Assembly: GCA_937974825.1 (NCBI GenBank)
Contig: CALJVD010000018.1
Span: 1-8,058 of the forward strand
Length of the DNA: 8,058 nt
Origin: an uncultured Oceanospirillaceae bacterium
GTDB lineage: Bacteria > Pseudomonadota > Gammaproteobacteria > Pseudomonadales > Oceanobacteraceae
Direction of reading: 5' to 3'
Part shown: piece after piece, positions 1 to 5,164 of the stretch
Layout: every line of letters starts with the position of its first letter
Position numbering within the stretch: position 1 is the stretch's first letter
The notes under the pieces: model-generated
Database searches by the model: none
Told to the model about the DNA's origin: nothing
What the model saw: the letters and a program-made list of their open reading frames with translations, nothing else
Translations under genes and position numbers: made by a program

Positions 1-22
1 TTACTCTTACCAAATAATGTTT

Positions 23-187
23 TTAATTGATGCTCTTGGGCTTGTCTACCCAGTCAGCGCCTTGCTCGGGCCAAATGATCAAAGGGATGGTGGCCAGGGC
101 TAAAAGAATAAGTGCACCGGTAAATGTAGGTATATCAAGCTTGCTCCATGCGGAGCTACTATCACTAGCTATATTTTGTTCGGTCAT
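23..187 (-). CDS. Small single-span membrane protein resembling the N-terminus of a BCCT-family transporter
   Basis: This 54-residue ORF reads leftward from an ATG at 187 to a TAA at 23-25. A perfect AAGGAG Shine-Dalgarno lies at 193-198, five bases before the start, which is the main reason to believe it is translated. Residues 1-17 are polar and Ser-rich. Residues about 19-39 (DIPTFTGALILL to IIW) form one hydrophobic span, followed by PEQGADWVDK and then the stop. The 'D-x-P-x-F ... span ... PEQ-x-x-x-W' layout resembles the first helix and following loop of betaine/carnitine/choline (BCCT) transporters, which normally run to 500 residues or more. It could be a transporter cut short by a stop or frameshift, or a genuine small membrane protein whose downstream partner begins beyond the left edge. 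Transcription is divergent from the tusA-ruv-tol block. The ORF looks real; its function is unresolved. Confidence 0.6.
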   Translation of the reverse strand: MTEQNIASDSSSAWSKLDIPTFTGALILLALATIPLIIWPEQGADWVDKPKSIN

Positions 188-320
188 GTTAACTCCTTAT
201 TTTTATTGAACAATAGAAGTAGTTTATGCATTTATCTAGCAGTAAAGGGTTCTTGAGTAGCACTCCTAGACCTTACTGGGTTTTTCTAAGACAATAAGCG
301 CTTAAGAAAAGAGAGAAATT
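188..320. other. Divergent intergenic region between the leftward small ORF and tusA
   Basis: This 133-base AT-rich gap must hold promoters in both directions. I see no strong sigma70 pair: a TTGAAC at 206-211 has only a poor -10 (CATTTA at 229-234). A perfect 10-base palindrome, TAAGCGCTTA, occupies 295-304, sixteen bases before the tusA start. A purine-rich stretch (AAGAAAAGAGAG, 304-315) serves as the tusA ribosome-binding region. No CTGT-N8-ACAG LexA box is visible. Confidence 0.5.
193..198 (-). promoter_or_regulatory. Shine-Dalgarno of the leftward small ORF
   Basis: The minus strand reads AAGGAG here, five bases upstream of the ATG at 187. It fixes the start of the leftward ORF and argues against reading this stretch on the plus strand. 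Confidence 0.65.
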
Positions 321-566
321 ATGTCTGAACTCATACATGCCACATTAGATGCCCGCGGGCTTTTTTGCCCTGAACCGGTCATGATGCTGCATAATCAAAT
401 TCGTGATATGCAAATTGGTGAAATTGTCGAAATCTTAGCCACCGATCCTTCTACAACTCGTGATTTTATTAAGTTTTGTAATTTCTTAGATCAAGAGTTG
501 GTGCTCAATGAAGAACAGCAGGGCACTTATCGATTCCTTATTCGAAAAAACAGCGATGTTGAGTAA
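321..566 (+). CDS. tusA: TusA sulfur carrier protein
   Basis: TusA takes persulfide sulfur from the cysteine desulfurase IscS and passes it through TusBCD/TusE to MnmA, which 2-thiolates U34 of tRNA-Lys, -Glu and -Gln; it also influences sulfur distribution in the cell. The 81-residue product matches the E. coli length. The signature is clear: DARGLFCPEPVMML with sulfur-carrying Cys16 in a Cys-Pro-Glu-Pro motif, then ATDPSTTRDF at about residues 40-49, and a C-terminal YRFLIRK. These agree closely with E. coli TusA rather than with the YeeD/YedF-like paralogues. The ATG at 321 follows a purine-rich GAGAG at 311-315. The stop lies four bases before ruvC, implying co-transcription. The position immediately upstream of ruvC is unusual, since yebC often sits there. 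Confidence 0.92.
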   Translation: MSELIHATLDARGLFCPEPVMMLHNQIRDMQIGEIVEILATDPSTTRDFIKFCNFLDQELVLNEEQQGTYRFLIRKNSDVE

Positions 567-570
567 TTAA

Positions 571-1086
571 ATGATTATTTTAGGGGTCGACCCTGGCTCT
601 AGGATTACAGGCTTTGGTGTGGTTAAACGCACTGGGCAAAAAGTCGAGTACGTTGTCAGTGGTTGTATTCGTACTGGCGATGGACCTTTGGCCGAACGTT
701 TAGAAAAGATTTTTTCATCAGTAACAGAAATAATTGAAACTTATCAGCCCGAACAGTTCGCCATTGAACAGGTGTTTATGGGTAAAAATGTCGACTCGGC
801 ATTGAAACTTGGTCAAGCCAGAGGTGTGGCGATAGTCGCTGCGGCAAAACTTGGATTGCCTGTATCGGAATATGCTGCACGCACGGTTAAGCAAGCAGTG
901 GTTGGCAAAGGCAGTGCAACAAAAGAACAGGTTCAGCATATGATTCAATACTTATTGAAGCTGCCCGGTAAGCCCCAAGAAGATGCTGCCGATGCGCTAG
1001 CAATCGCTGTTTGTCATGCTCATACAAGCAGCAGCTTAGTGGCCCAAATCGGTGTGACAGGGGTGACGCGCGGGCGAATGAGGTAG
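571..1086 (+). CDS. ruvC: RuvC Holliday-junction resolvase
   Basis: RuvC is a dimeric, Mg-dependent endonuclease that makes symmetric nicks in Holliday junctions after RuvAB branch migration. The product has 171 residues, close to the usual 173. All four acidic catalytic residues are present: Asp7 (GVDPG), Glu66 (AIEQVFM), Asp138 and Asp141 (EDAADA). Phe69, which stacks at the junction in the E. coli enzyme, and the basic residues Lys107 and Lys118 are also conserved. ALKLGQARG at about 77-85 is typical of the family. The ATG is four bases after the tusA stop, with TTGAG at the end of tusA as a weak Shine-Dalgarno. ruvA follows after 53 bases. The enzyme appears complete and functional. Confidence 0.97.
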   Translation: MIILGVDPGSRITGFGVVKRTGQKVEYVVSGCIRTGDGPLAERLEKIFSSVTEIIETYQPEQFAIEQVFMGKNVDSALKLGQARGVAIVAAAKLGLPVSEYAARTVKQAVVGKGSATKEQVQHMIQYLLKLPGKPQEDAADALAIAVCHAHTSSSLVAQIGVTGVTRGRMR

Positions 1087-1139
1087 CCCATAAAAGGCAT
1101 AGCTGCTAGTCTAAGCGCTTTATTTTTAGGTGAAATATC
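1087..1139 (+). other. ruvC-ruvA spacer with TAAGCGCTT motif and ruvA ribosome-binding site
   Basis: This is the longest gap between protein genes inside the block (53 bases). It carries TAAGCGCTT at 1112-1120, the same nonamer as at 295-303 before tusA, and a good Shine-Dalgarno AGGTGA at 1128-1133 for ruvA. No LexA box and no convincing sigma70 promoter can be seen, so ruvA is probably read from upstream, though a promoter here is not excluded. Confidence 0.4.
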
Positions 1140-1748
1140 ATGATTGGAAGGTTACAAGGTTTGCTGGCTGAAAAGCACGCACCTGAGTTGTTAATTGATG
1201 TTAATGGCGTGGGATACGAGGTGTTAGCGCCAATGACGACCTTTGCTTCATTGGGCACAGTAGGTGAACCTGCCACCCTGTATACGCACCTTGTTGTTCG
1301 TGATGACGCTCATGTTTTATATGGTTTTGCGAGCACGACAGAACGTACTATGTTCCGTACCCTTATTAAAGTGACAGGGGTAGGGCCGAAAATGGCATTG
1401 GCTATTTTGTCTGGTATGGATGCAAACGCCTTTGCTAACTGTATTCATAACGAAGACATTAAATCGTTAACTAAACTGCCTGGGGTAGGGAAGAAAACCG
1501 CTGAACGTCTGATTATGGAAATGCGCGATCGCTTAAAAGAATGGCATACCGAAGCACCGCTGTGGCAAGCCGTCAATCAAGCAGAACAAATGCAAACCAA
1601 TACTATGGTAGCCGAGGCTGAGTCTGCGCTCGTCTCCTTAGGGTACAAGCCCCAAGACGCGGCCAAAATGCTAAGTAAAATCACGCAAGAAGTTAGCAGT
1701 TCAGAAGAGTTAATTCGTATTGCTCTACGAAATTCATTGAGTAAATAA
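1140..1748 (+). CDS. ruvA: RuvA Holliday-junction DNA-binding protein
   Basis: RuvA tetramers grip the four-way junction and load the RuvB hexamer motors. The product has 202 residues (E. coli 203). Domain I is the N-terminal OB fold, opening MIGRLQG and carrying the acidic pin Asp55-Asp56 in RDDAHVLYGF, where E. coli has Glu-Asp. Domain II contains two helix-hairpin-helix motifs: VTGVGPKMALAIL at about 78-90 and LPGVGKKTAERL at 113-124. A linker at about 140-155 leads to domain III (about 156-202), the flexible RuvB-binding three-helix unit with ALVSLGY. The ATG is preceded by AGGTGA at 1128-1133. The stop is two bases before ruvB, so translational coupling is likely. Confidence 0.97.
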   Translation: MIGRLQGLLAEKHAPELLIDVNGVGYEVLAPMTTFASLGTVGEPATLYTHLVVRDDAHVLYGFASTTERTMFRTLIKVTGVGPKMALAILSGMDANAFANCIHNEDIKSLTKLPGVGKKTAERLIMEMRDRLKEWHTEAPLWQAVNQAEQMQTNTMVAEAESALVSLGYKPQDAAKMLSKITQEVSSSEELIRIALRNSLSK

Positions 1749-1750
1749 GC

Positions 1751-2788
1751 ATGATAGAAACCGACCGTTTTACTAGTCCTATTAACCCTGAACCCGTATT
1801 AGGTGAAGAGCATATAGACCATGCTATTCGTCCTAAAACGTTATCGGACTATATTGGTCAGCCCACTGTTCGTGAGCAGATGGAAATCTTTATCGGTGCA
1901 GCGAAAGCACGTGAAGAGGCGCTCGATCACACCCTAGTATTTGGCCCACCAGGGCTTGGTAAAACGACCTTGGCAAACATTATTGCCGAAGAAATGGGCG
2001 TTCAAATTAAATCTACCTCTGGCCCTGTGCTAGAAAAAGCTGGTGACCTAGCCGCGCTGTTAACCAACTTAGAAAGCGGCGATGTTTTATTTATAGATGA
2101 AATTCACCGCTTAAGCTCCGCCATAGAAGAAGTGCTTTACCCCGCAATGGAAGATTACCAACTCGATATTATGGTGGGGGAAGGTCCAGCGGCACGCTCT
2201 ATTAAAATAGACTTGCCTCCTTTTACATTAGTTGGCGCGACTACCCGTGCCGGCTTGCTCACCTCGCCACTGCGTGACCGCTTTGGCATTGTTCAGCGTT
2301 TAGAGTTTTATAACAACGCTGATTTAAGCCATATCGTTTCCCGCTCTGCAGGTTTGCTGCAATTAGAAATAGATAAAACTGGTGCCGATGAAATTGCACG
2401 CCGATCTCGTGGAACCCCACGTATTGCTAACCGTTTGTTGCGTCGAGTGCGTGACTACGCTCAGATGAAATCCGATGGTCGTATAAGTCAAGACAGTGCA
2501 GATGCCGCTCTTAATATGCTCAATGTTGATAGCCATGGTTTTGACCATATGGATAGACGCTTACTAGAAACCCTGCTTGATATTTACGAAGGCGGTCCCG
2601 TTGGTGTGGATAGCTTAGCGGCCTCCATCGGCGAAGAACGTGATACTATTGAAGATGTTATCGAGCCATATTTAATGCAGCAGGGCTATATTACACGAAC
2701 ACCACGTGGACGCATGGCAACCAAAAAAGCCTATCTCCACTTTGGTTTAGACTTGCCCGCGCGTTTTGGAACACACGATGAGCTTTAA
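1751..2788 (+). CDS. ruvB: RuvB branch-migration AAA+ ATPase
   Basis: RuvB forms hexameric rings that pump DNA through the RuvA-bound junction using ATP. The product has 345 residues, slightly longer than E. coli's 336, with small additions at both ends. Walker A is GPPGLGKTT at 65-73 (Lys71), Walker B is DVLFIDEIHR at 111-120 (Asp116-Glu117), and sensor 1 lies in GATTRAG at 162-168. The SPLRDRFG motif at 172-179 holds the presumed arginine finger, and sensor 2 is GTPRIANRLLRR at 221-232. The C-terminal winged helix ends with RTPRGRMAT (about 316-324). The GPVLEKAGDLAA stretch (91-102) is also characteristic. The gene begins two bases after the ruvA stop with only a weak TTGAG ribosome site. 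Its last eleven bases overlap the start of ybgC. Confidence 0.97.
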   Translation: MIETDRFTSPINPEPVLGEEHIDHAIRPKTLSDYIGQPTVREQMEIFIGAAKAREEALDHTLVFGPPGLGKTTLANIIAEEMGVQIKSTSGPVLEKAGDLAALLTNLESGDVLFIDEIHRLSSAIEEVLYPAMEDYQLDIMVGEGPAARSIKIDLPPFTLVGATTRAGLLTSPLRDRFGIVQRLEFYNNADLSHIVSRSAGLLQLEIDKTGADEIARRSRGTPRIANRLLRRVRDYAQMKSDGRISQDSADAALNMLNVDSHGFDHMDRRLLETLLDIYEGGPVGVDSLAASIGEERDTIEDVIEPYLMQQGYITRTPRGRMATKKAYLHFGLDLPARFGTHDEL

Positions 2789-3182
2789 GTGGCACGCAAG
2801 GGTCTATTACGAAGATACGGATGCTGGTGGCATTGTCTACCATGCGAATTATTTAAAATTTATGGAGCGTGCTCGTACAGAGTGGCTAAGAGACCTAGGT
2901 TTTTTCCAACAAAGTTTACGTGCAGACGATACGTTATTTGTTGTAAGAAGTTTAAATATTCAATATAAAGCACCTGCGTATTTAGATGATGAACTTTTAG
3001 TAAGTGTTGTTATCGAAAAGCACCGTAAAGTAGGAATATTCATTCAACAACAAGTACACAGAGTGAATAGCCAACAGCCTGAACTTCTGGCAGAAGGGCA
3101 GGTGGAAATAGCCTGTATCTCTACTCAAGGCAAACCAAAGAAATTACCACAAACACTGCTTAATATTTTGGAGCAACAGTGA
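2778..3182 (+). CDS. ybgC: YbgC acyl-CoA thioesterase of the Tol-Pal operon
   Basis: YbgC is a cytoplasmic hotdog-fold thioesterase that hydrolyses acyl-CoA esters. It is encoded at the head of the tol-pal cluster in many proteobacteria, and its physiological link to Tol-Pal is still unclear. With the ATG at 2778 the product is 134 residues, the E. coli length. The family signature is near the N-terminus: YYEDTDAGGIVYHANYLKF at 10-28, with the likely catalytic Asp15 and His22, then ERARTEWLR. I chose the ATG at 2778 because GGA at 2768-2770 sits seven bases upstream and the length fits. A TTG at 2766 is in frame but lacks a ribosome site. The start overlaps the ruvB end by 11 bases, and the TGA stop overlaps the tolQ GTG by four bases. 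Confidence 0.93.
   Translation: MSFKWHARVYYEDTDAGGIVYHANYLKFMERARTEWLRDLGFFQQSLRADDTLFVVRSLNIQYKAPAYLDDELLVSVVIEKHRKVGIFIQQQVHRVNSQQPELLAEGQVEIACISTQGKPKKLPQTLLNILEQQ
3170..3173 (+). promoter_or_regulatory. Shine-Dalgarno fixing the GTG start of tolQ
   Basis: GGAG lies five bases before the GTG at 3179 and inside the end of ybgC. The next in-frame ATG would delete most of the first membrane segment of TolQ, so the GTG start is well supported. Confidence 0.75.
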
Positions 3183-3904
3183 ACGAACAACTATCGATTT
3201 TATCTTTAATTTTAAGTGCTGGCATAGTCGTACAGCTGGTTATGCTATTACTGTTGGTCGCCTCGGTGGTGAGCTGGGTGGTGATTGTTCAGCGCGGACG
3301 TATTTTATCAGCGAATAAAGCAGCGATGCTTGAATTTGAAGAGCAATTCTGGTCTGGCGTTGATCTGAACGATTTATACAAAGACTGCCAAGAGAAATTA
3401 AATCCTAGTGCCATTGAAGCTATTTTTATGGCTGGTTTAAAAGAATTTAGAAAAATGCGTCAGCAAAATATAACGGATGCTGAAGACGTGATGCAGGCAG
3501 TGCAGCGTGCTCTGCGAGTTGCTATTACACGTGAAGTAGAAAGCTTAGACGAGCACTTATCTTTCTTGGCGACAGTAGGTTCAACCAGCCCATATATTGG
3601 TTTGTTTGGTACCGTTTGGGGCATCATGCACTCCTTCCAAGGTTTGGCCATGGTAAAACAGGCAACCATCGCCACCGTGGCACCTGGTATTTCTGAAGCG
3701 CTAGTGGCAACAGCTATGGGTCTGTTTGCAGCTATTCCGGCGGTTATTTTCTATAACCGTTATGTTGGCCAAGTCGATAATTTAGCTTCTGGAATGACAA
3801 CTTTTGCGGATGAGTTATCAGCTTTGCTGCACCGTCAGGCATTAAAGATTGAAAAGGCCAATGAAGCGCCTAAAGCTACTTCTGAGAAAAAGGTCGCAGA
3901 ATAA
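3179..3904 (+). CDS. tolQ: TolQ inner-membrane proton-channel subunit of the Tol-Pal motor
   Basis: TolQ is the MotA/ExbB-family subunit that surrounds the TolR dimer and uses the proton-motive force to energise TolA. The 241-residue product has three predicted spans: about 15-37, 129-152 and 170-193, with a large cytoplasmic loop between the first two. Channel residues known from E. coli are conserved at the same numbers: Thr145 in GLFGTVWGIM and Thr178 in EALVATAMGLF. The start is GTG, within a GTGA overlap with the ybgC stop, backed by GGAG at 3170-3173. Compared with E. coli (230 residues), the extra length is mainly a charged C-terminal tail (about 223-241, Lys/Glu/Ala-rich), probably disordered in the cytoplasm. 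tolR starts two bases downstream. Confidence 0.96.
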   Translation: MNEQLSILSLILSAGIVVQLVMLLLLVASVVSWVVIVQRGRILSANKAAMLEFEEQFWSGVDLNDLYKDCQEKLNPSAIEAIFMAGLKEFRKMRQQNITDAEDVMQAVQRALRVAITREVESLDEHLSFLATVGSTSPYIGLFGTVWGIMHSFQGLAMVKQATIATVAPGISEALVATAMGLFAAIPAVIFYNRYVGQVDNLASGMTTFADELSALLHRQALKIEKANEAPKATSEKKVAE

Positions 3905-3906
3905 TC

Positions 3907-4356
3907 ATGGAACCTTTAACTCAACCCGTCCAAGAAAAACGTCGACCGGTTGCCGATATAAACGTAGTGCCTTACATCGATGTGATGTTAGTACTGCTAA
4001 TTATCTTTATGATAACGGCGCCTATGTTGGTTCAAAGCGTGCCTGTTAATTTGCCACAGGTTGACTCTCAGCCAAGTAATATCGACCCTGATGAAAACAC
4101 ACTCATTATTACGGTTAATGACCGTGGCTTATATTATTTAGAGCGTAATAAAGACACGCCTGAGGCCATGATTTTGTCTGACGTAATTAGTTATGCTCAG
4201 AAAATTAAAGCACAAGTACCAGAAACACGCGTTATGATTCGTGGCGACCAAATGGTGCCTTACGGTAAGGTTGTGGAGCTTATGGGTGGCTTACAAGATG
4301 CAGGTGTTTATAACTTAGGTTTAATCACAGAAGCACCGGATCCCGCGGCACGTTAA
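3907..4356 (+). CDS. tolR: TolR, ExbD-family subunit of the Tol-Pal motor
   Basis: TolR is the ExbD-like partner of TolQ: one inner-membrane span with a periplasmic domain that can bind peptidoglycan. The 149-residue product (E. coli 142) has a short basic cytoplasmic end (KRRP at 11-14) and then the span INVVPYIDVMLVLLIIFMI at about 18-36. Within that span Asp25 corresponds to the essential proton-carrying Asp23 of E. coli TolR. The periplasmic domain (about 45-149) includes IRGDQMVPYGKVVELM at 111-126, typical of ExbD/TolR. The ATG follows the tolQ stop by two bases. The nearest Shine-Dalgarno-like AAGG (3890-3893) is rather distant, so translation probably depends on coupling to tolQ. The tolA start is one base past the stop. 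Confidence 0.95.
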   Translation: MEPLTQPVQEKRRPVADINVVPYIDVMLVLLIIFMITAPMLVQSVPVNLPQVDSQPSNIDPDENTLIITVNDRGLYYLERNKDTPEAMILSDVISYAQKIKAQVPETRVMIRGDQMVPYGKVVELMGGLQDAGVYNLGLITEAPDPAAR

Positions 4357-4357
4357 T

Positions 4358-5164
4358 ATGCATAAGCGCCCTCAGAACTATACCATTGCTATTGCTGTAT
4401 CGTTATTATTGCACGCGGCGGTTGGCTTACTATTATTTTGGAAATGGCCAGAAGTAAAAAAAGTAATGGAGCCAGTACCCAAGCATGTTATTGCTGAAGT
4501 CGTCCAAGTAGAAAGTGCAGCCGAAAAAGAAAGAAAAATTAAAGCAGAACAAGAACGTCGTCAGCGCGAGCGTGCTGCTCAACAGCGTCAGCGCCAAAAA
4601 GAATTAGCAGCTAAGAAAGCGGCTGAGGAAAAAAGAAAACAACAAGCCTTAAAAGAAAAGGCACTAGCGGAAAAGCGTGCTAAAGAAAAAGCACTGGCCG
4701 AACAAAGAGCAAAAGAAAAACAAGCAGAAGCACAGAAACAAAAAGAACTGGCTGAAAAGCGCCAAAAAGAACAAGAAGAGTCATTGCTAGAAAAATTACT
4801 GCAAGAAGAAAGAATGCGGGAACAAAAAGAACAGCAAGAGGCTCAAAGACAGGCTAAAGAACGTGCCGCAGCCATGGTGACGGAATTTACCGAGAAAATC
4901 AGGGCTCATACTTCTTCGTATTGGTCATATCCGTCAGTGGTAAAGCCCGATGATGAGGTGACGGTCAATATACAGCTAGTACCCACCGGTGAAGTTGTAA
5001 GCGTACAAATTGTTAAAGGCAGCGGTAATGCTTTGTTAGATAACTCGGTGTTACAAGCGGTAAGAAAAGCATCACCGTTGCCAGTACCTAAAGATATACA
5101 AGTGTTTGAAAAAGATTTTCGTAATTTTATAATGAAATTTAGACCGGAGAACGCATCGTGGTAA
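4358..5164 (+). CDS. tolA: TolA trans-envelope linker protein
   Basis: TolA couples the TolQR motor to TolB and Pal across the periplasm. The 268-residue product is shorter than E. coli TolA (421 residues), with the difference in the central domain. Domain I contains one N-terminal span (about 8-28) with Ser15-x3-His19, matching the SHLS face that contacts TolQR. Domain II (about 55-175) is a long, very Lys/Glu/Gln/Ala-rich helix with decapeptide repeats. Domain III (about 176-268) is globular and binds TolB and Pal; it contains SYWSYPS, VTVNIQLVPTGEVVSV and SPLPVPKD, as in other TolA C-domains. The protein has no cysteine, so the domain III disulfide known from E. coli is absent. No clear Shine-Dalgarno precedes the ATG, which lies one base after tolR. 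The stop overlaps tolB by seven bases. Confidence 0.94.
   Translation: MHKRPQNYTIAIAVSLLLHAAVGLLLFWKWPEVKKVMEPVPKHVIAEVVQVESAAEKERKIKAEQERRQRERAAQQRQRQKELAAKKAAEEKRKQQALKEKALAEKRAKEKALAEQRAKEKQAEAQKQKELAEKRQKEQEESLLEKLLQEERMREQKEQQEAQRQAKERAAAMVTEFTEKIRAHTSSYWSYPSVVKPDDEVTVNIQLVPTGEVVSVQIVKGSGNALLDNSVLQAVRKASPLPVPKDIQVFEKDFRNFIMKFRPENASW
4658..4717 (+). repeat. Tandem decapeptide-coding repeat inside TolA domain II
   Basis: Two adjacent 30-base units encode KALAEKRAKE (residues 101-110) and KALAEQRAKE (111-120). Nine of ten residues match, yet five codons differ synonymously (AAG/AAA, CTA/CTG, GCG/GCC, CGT/AGA, GCT/GCA). The flanking KE-rich units are looser versions. This is a helical spacer element in the periplasmic rod. 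Confidence 0.7.
5146..5149 (+). promoter_or_regulatory. Shine-Dalgarno fixing the GTG start of tolB
   Basis: GGAG lies eight bases before the GTG at 5158, within the end of tolA. The alternative in-frame ATG at 5173 is 23 bases away and has no ribosome site; it would also remove the basic n-region of the signal peptide. Confidence 0.75.

Noticed and set aside
27..209. Plus-strand ORF of 60 codons over the left edge
   Set aside because: It lies antisense to the minus-strand ORF at 23-187, which has a perfect Shine-Dalgarno and a coherent membrane-protein sequence. The plus reading has no ribosome site and no recognisable composition.
266..290. Possible hairpin followed by a T run upstream of tusA
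   Set aside because: The AGACC/GGTTT stem is only five pairs with a G.T wobble, there is no plus-strand gene before it, and no leader peptide or aptamer fold is visible.
718..948. Minus-strand ORF inside ruvC
   Set aside because: It is a shadow of ruvC, whose catalytic residues are all intact; the antisense product is Cys/Phe-rich with no family resemblance.
188..1139. SOS (LexA) control of ruv genes
   Set aside because: I looked for CTGT-N8-ACAG in the gaps before tusA and ruvA and saw none. Divergent sites cannot be excluded by eye.
2363..2548. Minus-strand ORF inside ruvB
   Set aside because: It is antisense to the conserved sensor-2 region of RuvB, with no ribosome site or recognisable domain.
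2766..2777. TTG at 2766 as an earlier ybgC start
   Set aside because: No Shine-Dalgarno precedes it, whereas the ATG at 2778 has GGA seven bases upstream and gives the usual 134 residues.
3460..3675. Minus-strand ORF inside tolQ
   Set aside because: It is antisense to the conserved second span of TolQ; nothing supports translation.
3849..4049. Plus-strand ORF across the tolQ-tolR junction in another frame
   Set aside because: It overlaps two well-supported genes and its Lys/Arg-rich composition is what a shifted reading of these sequences gives.
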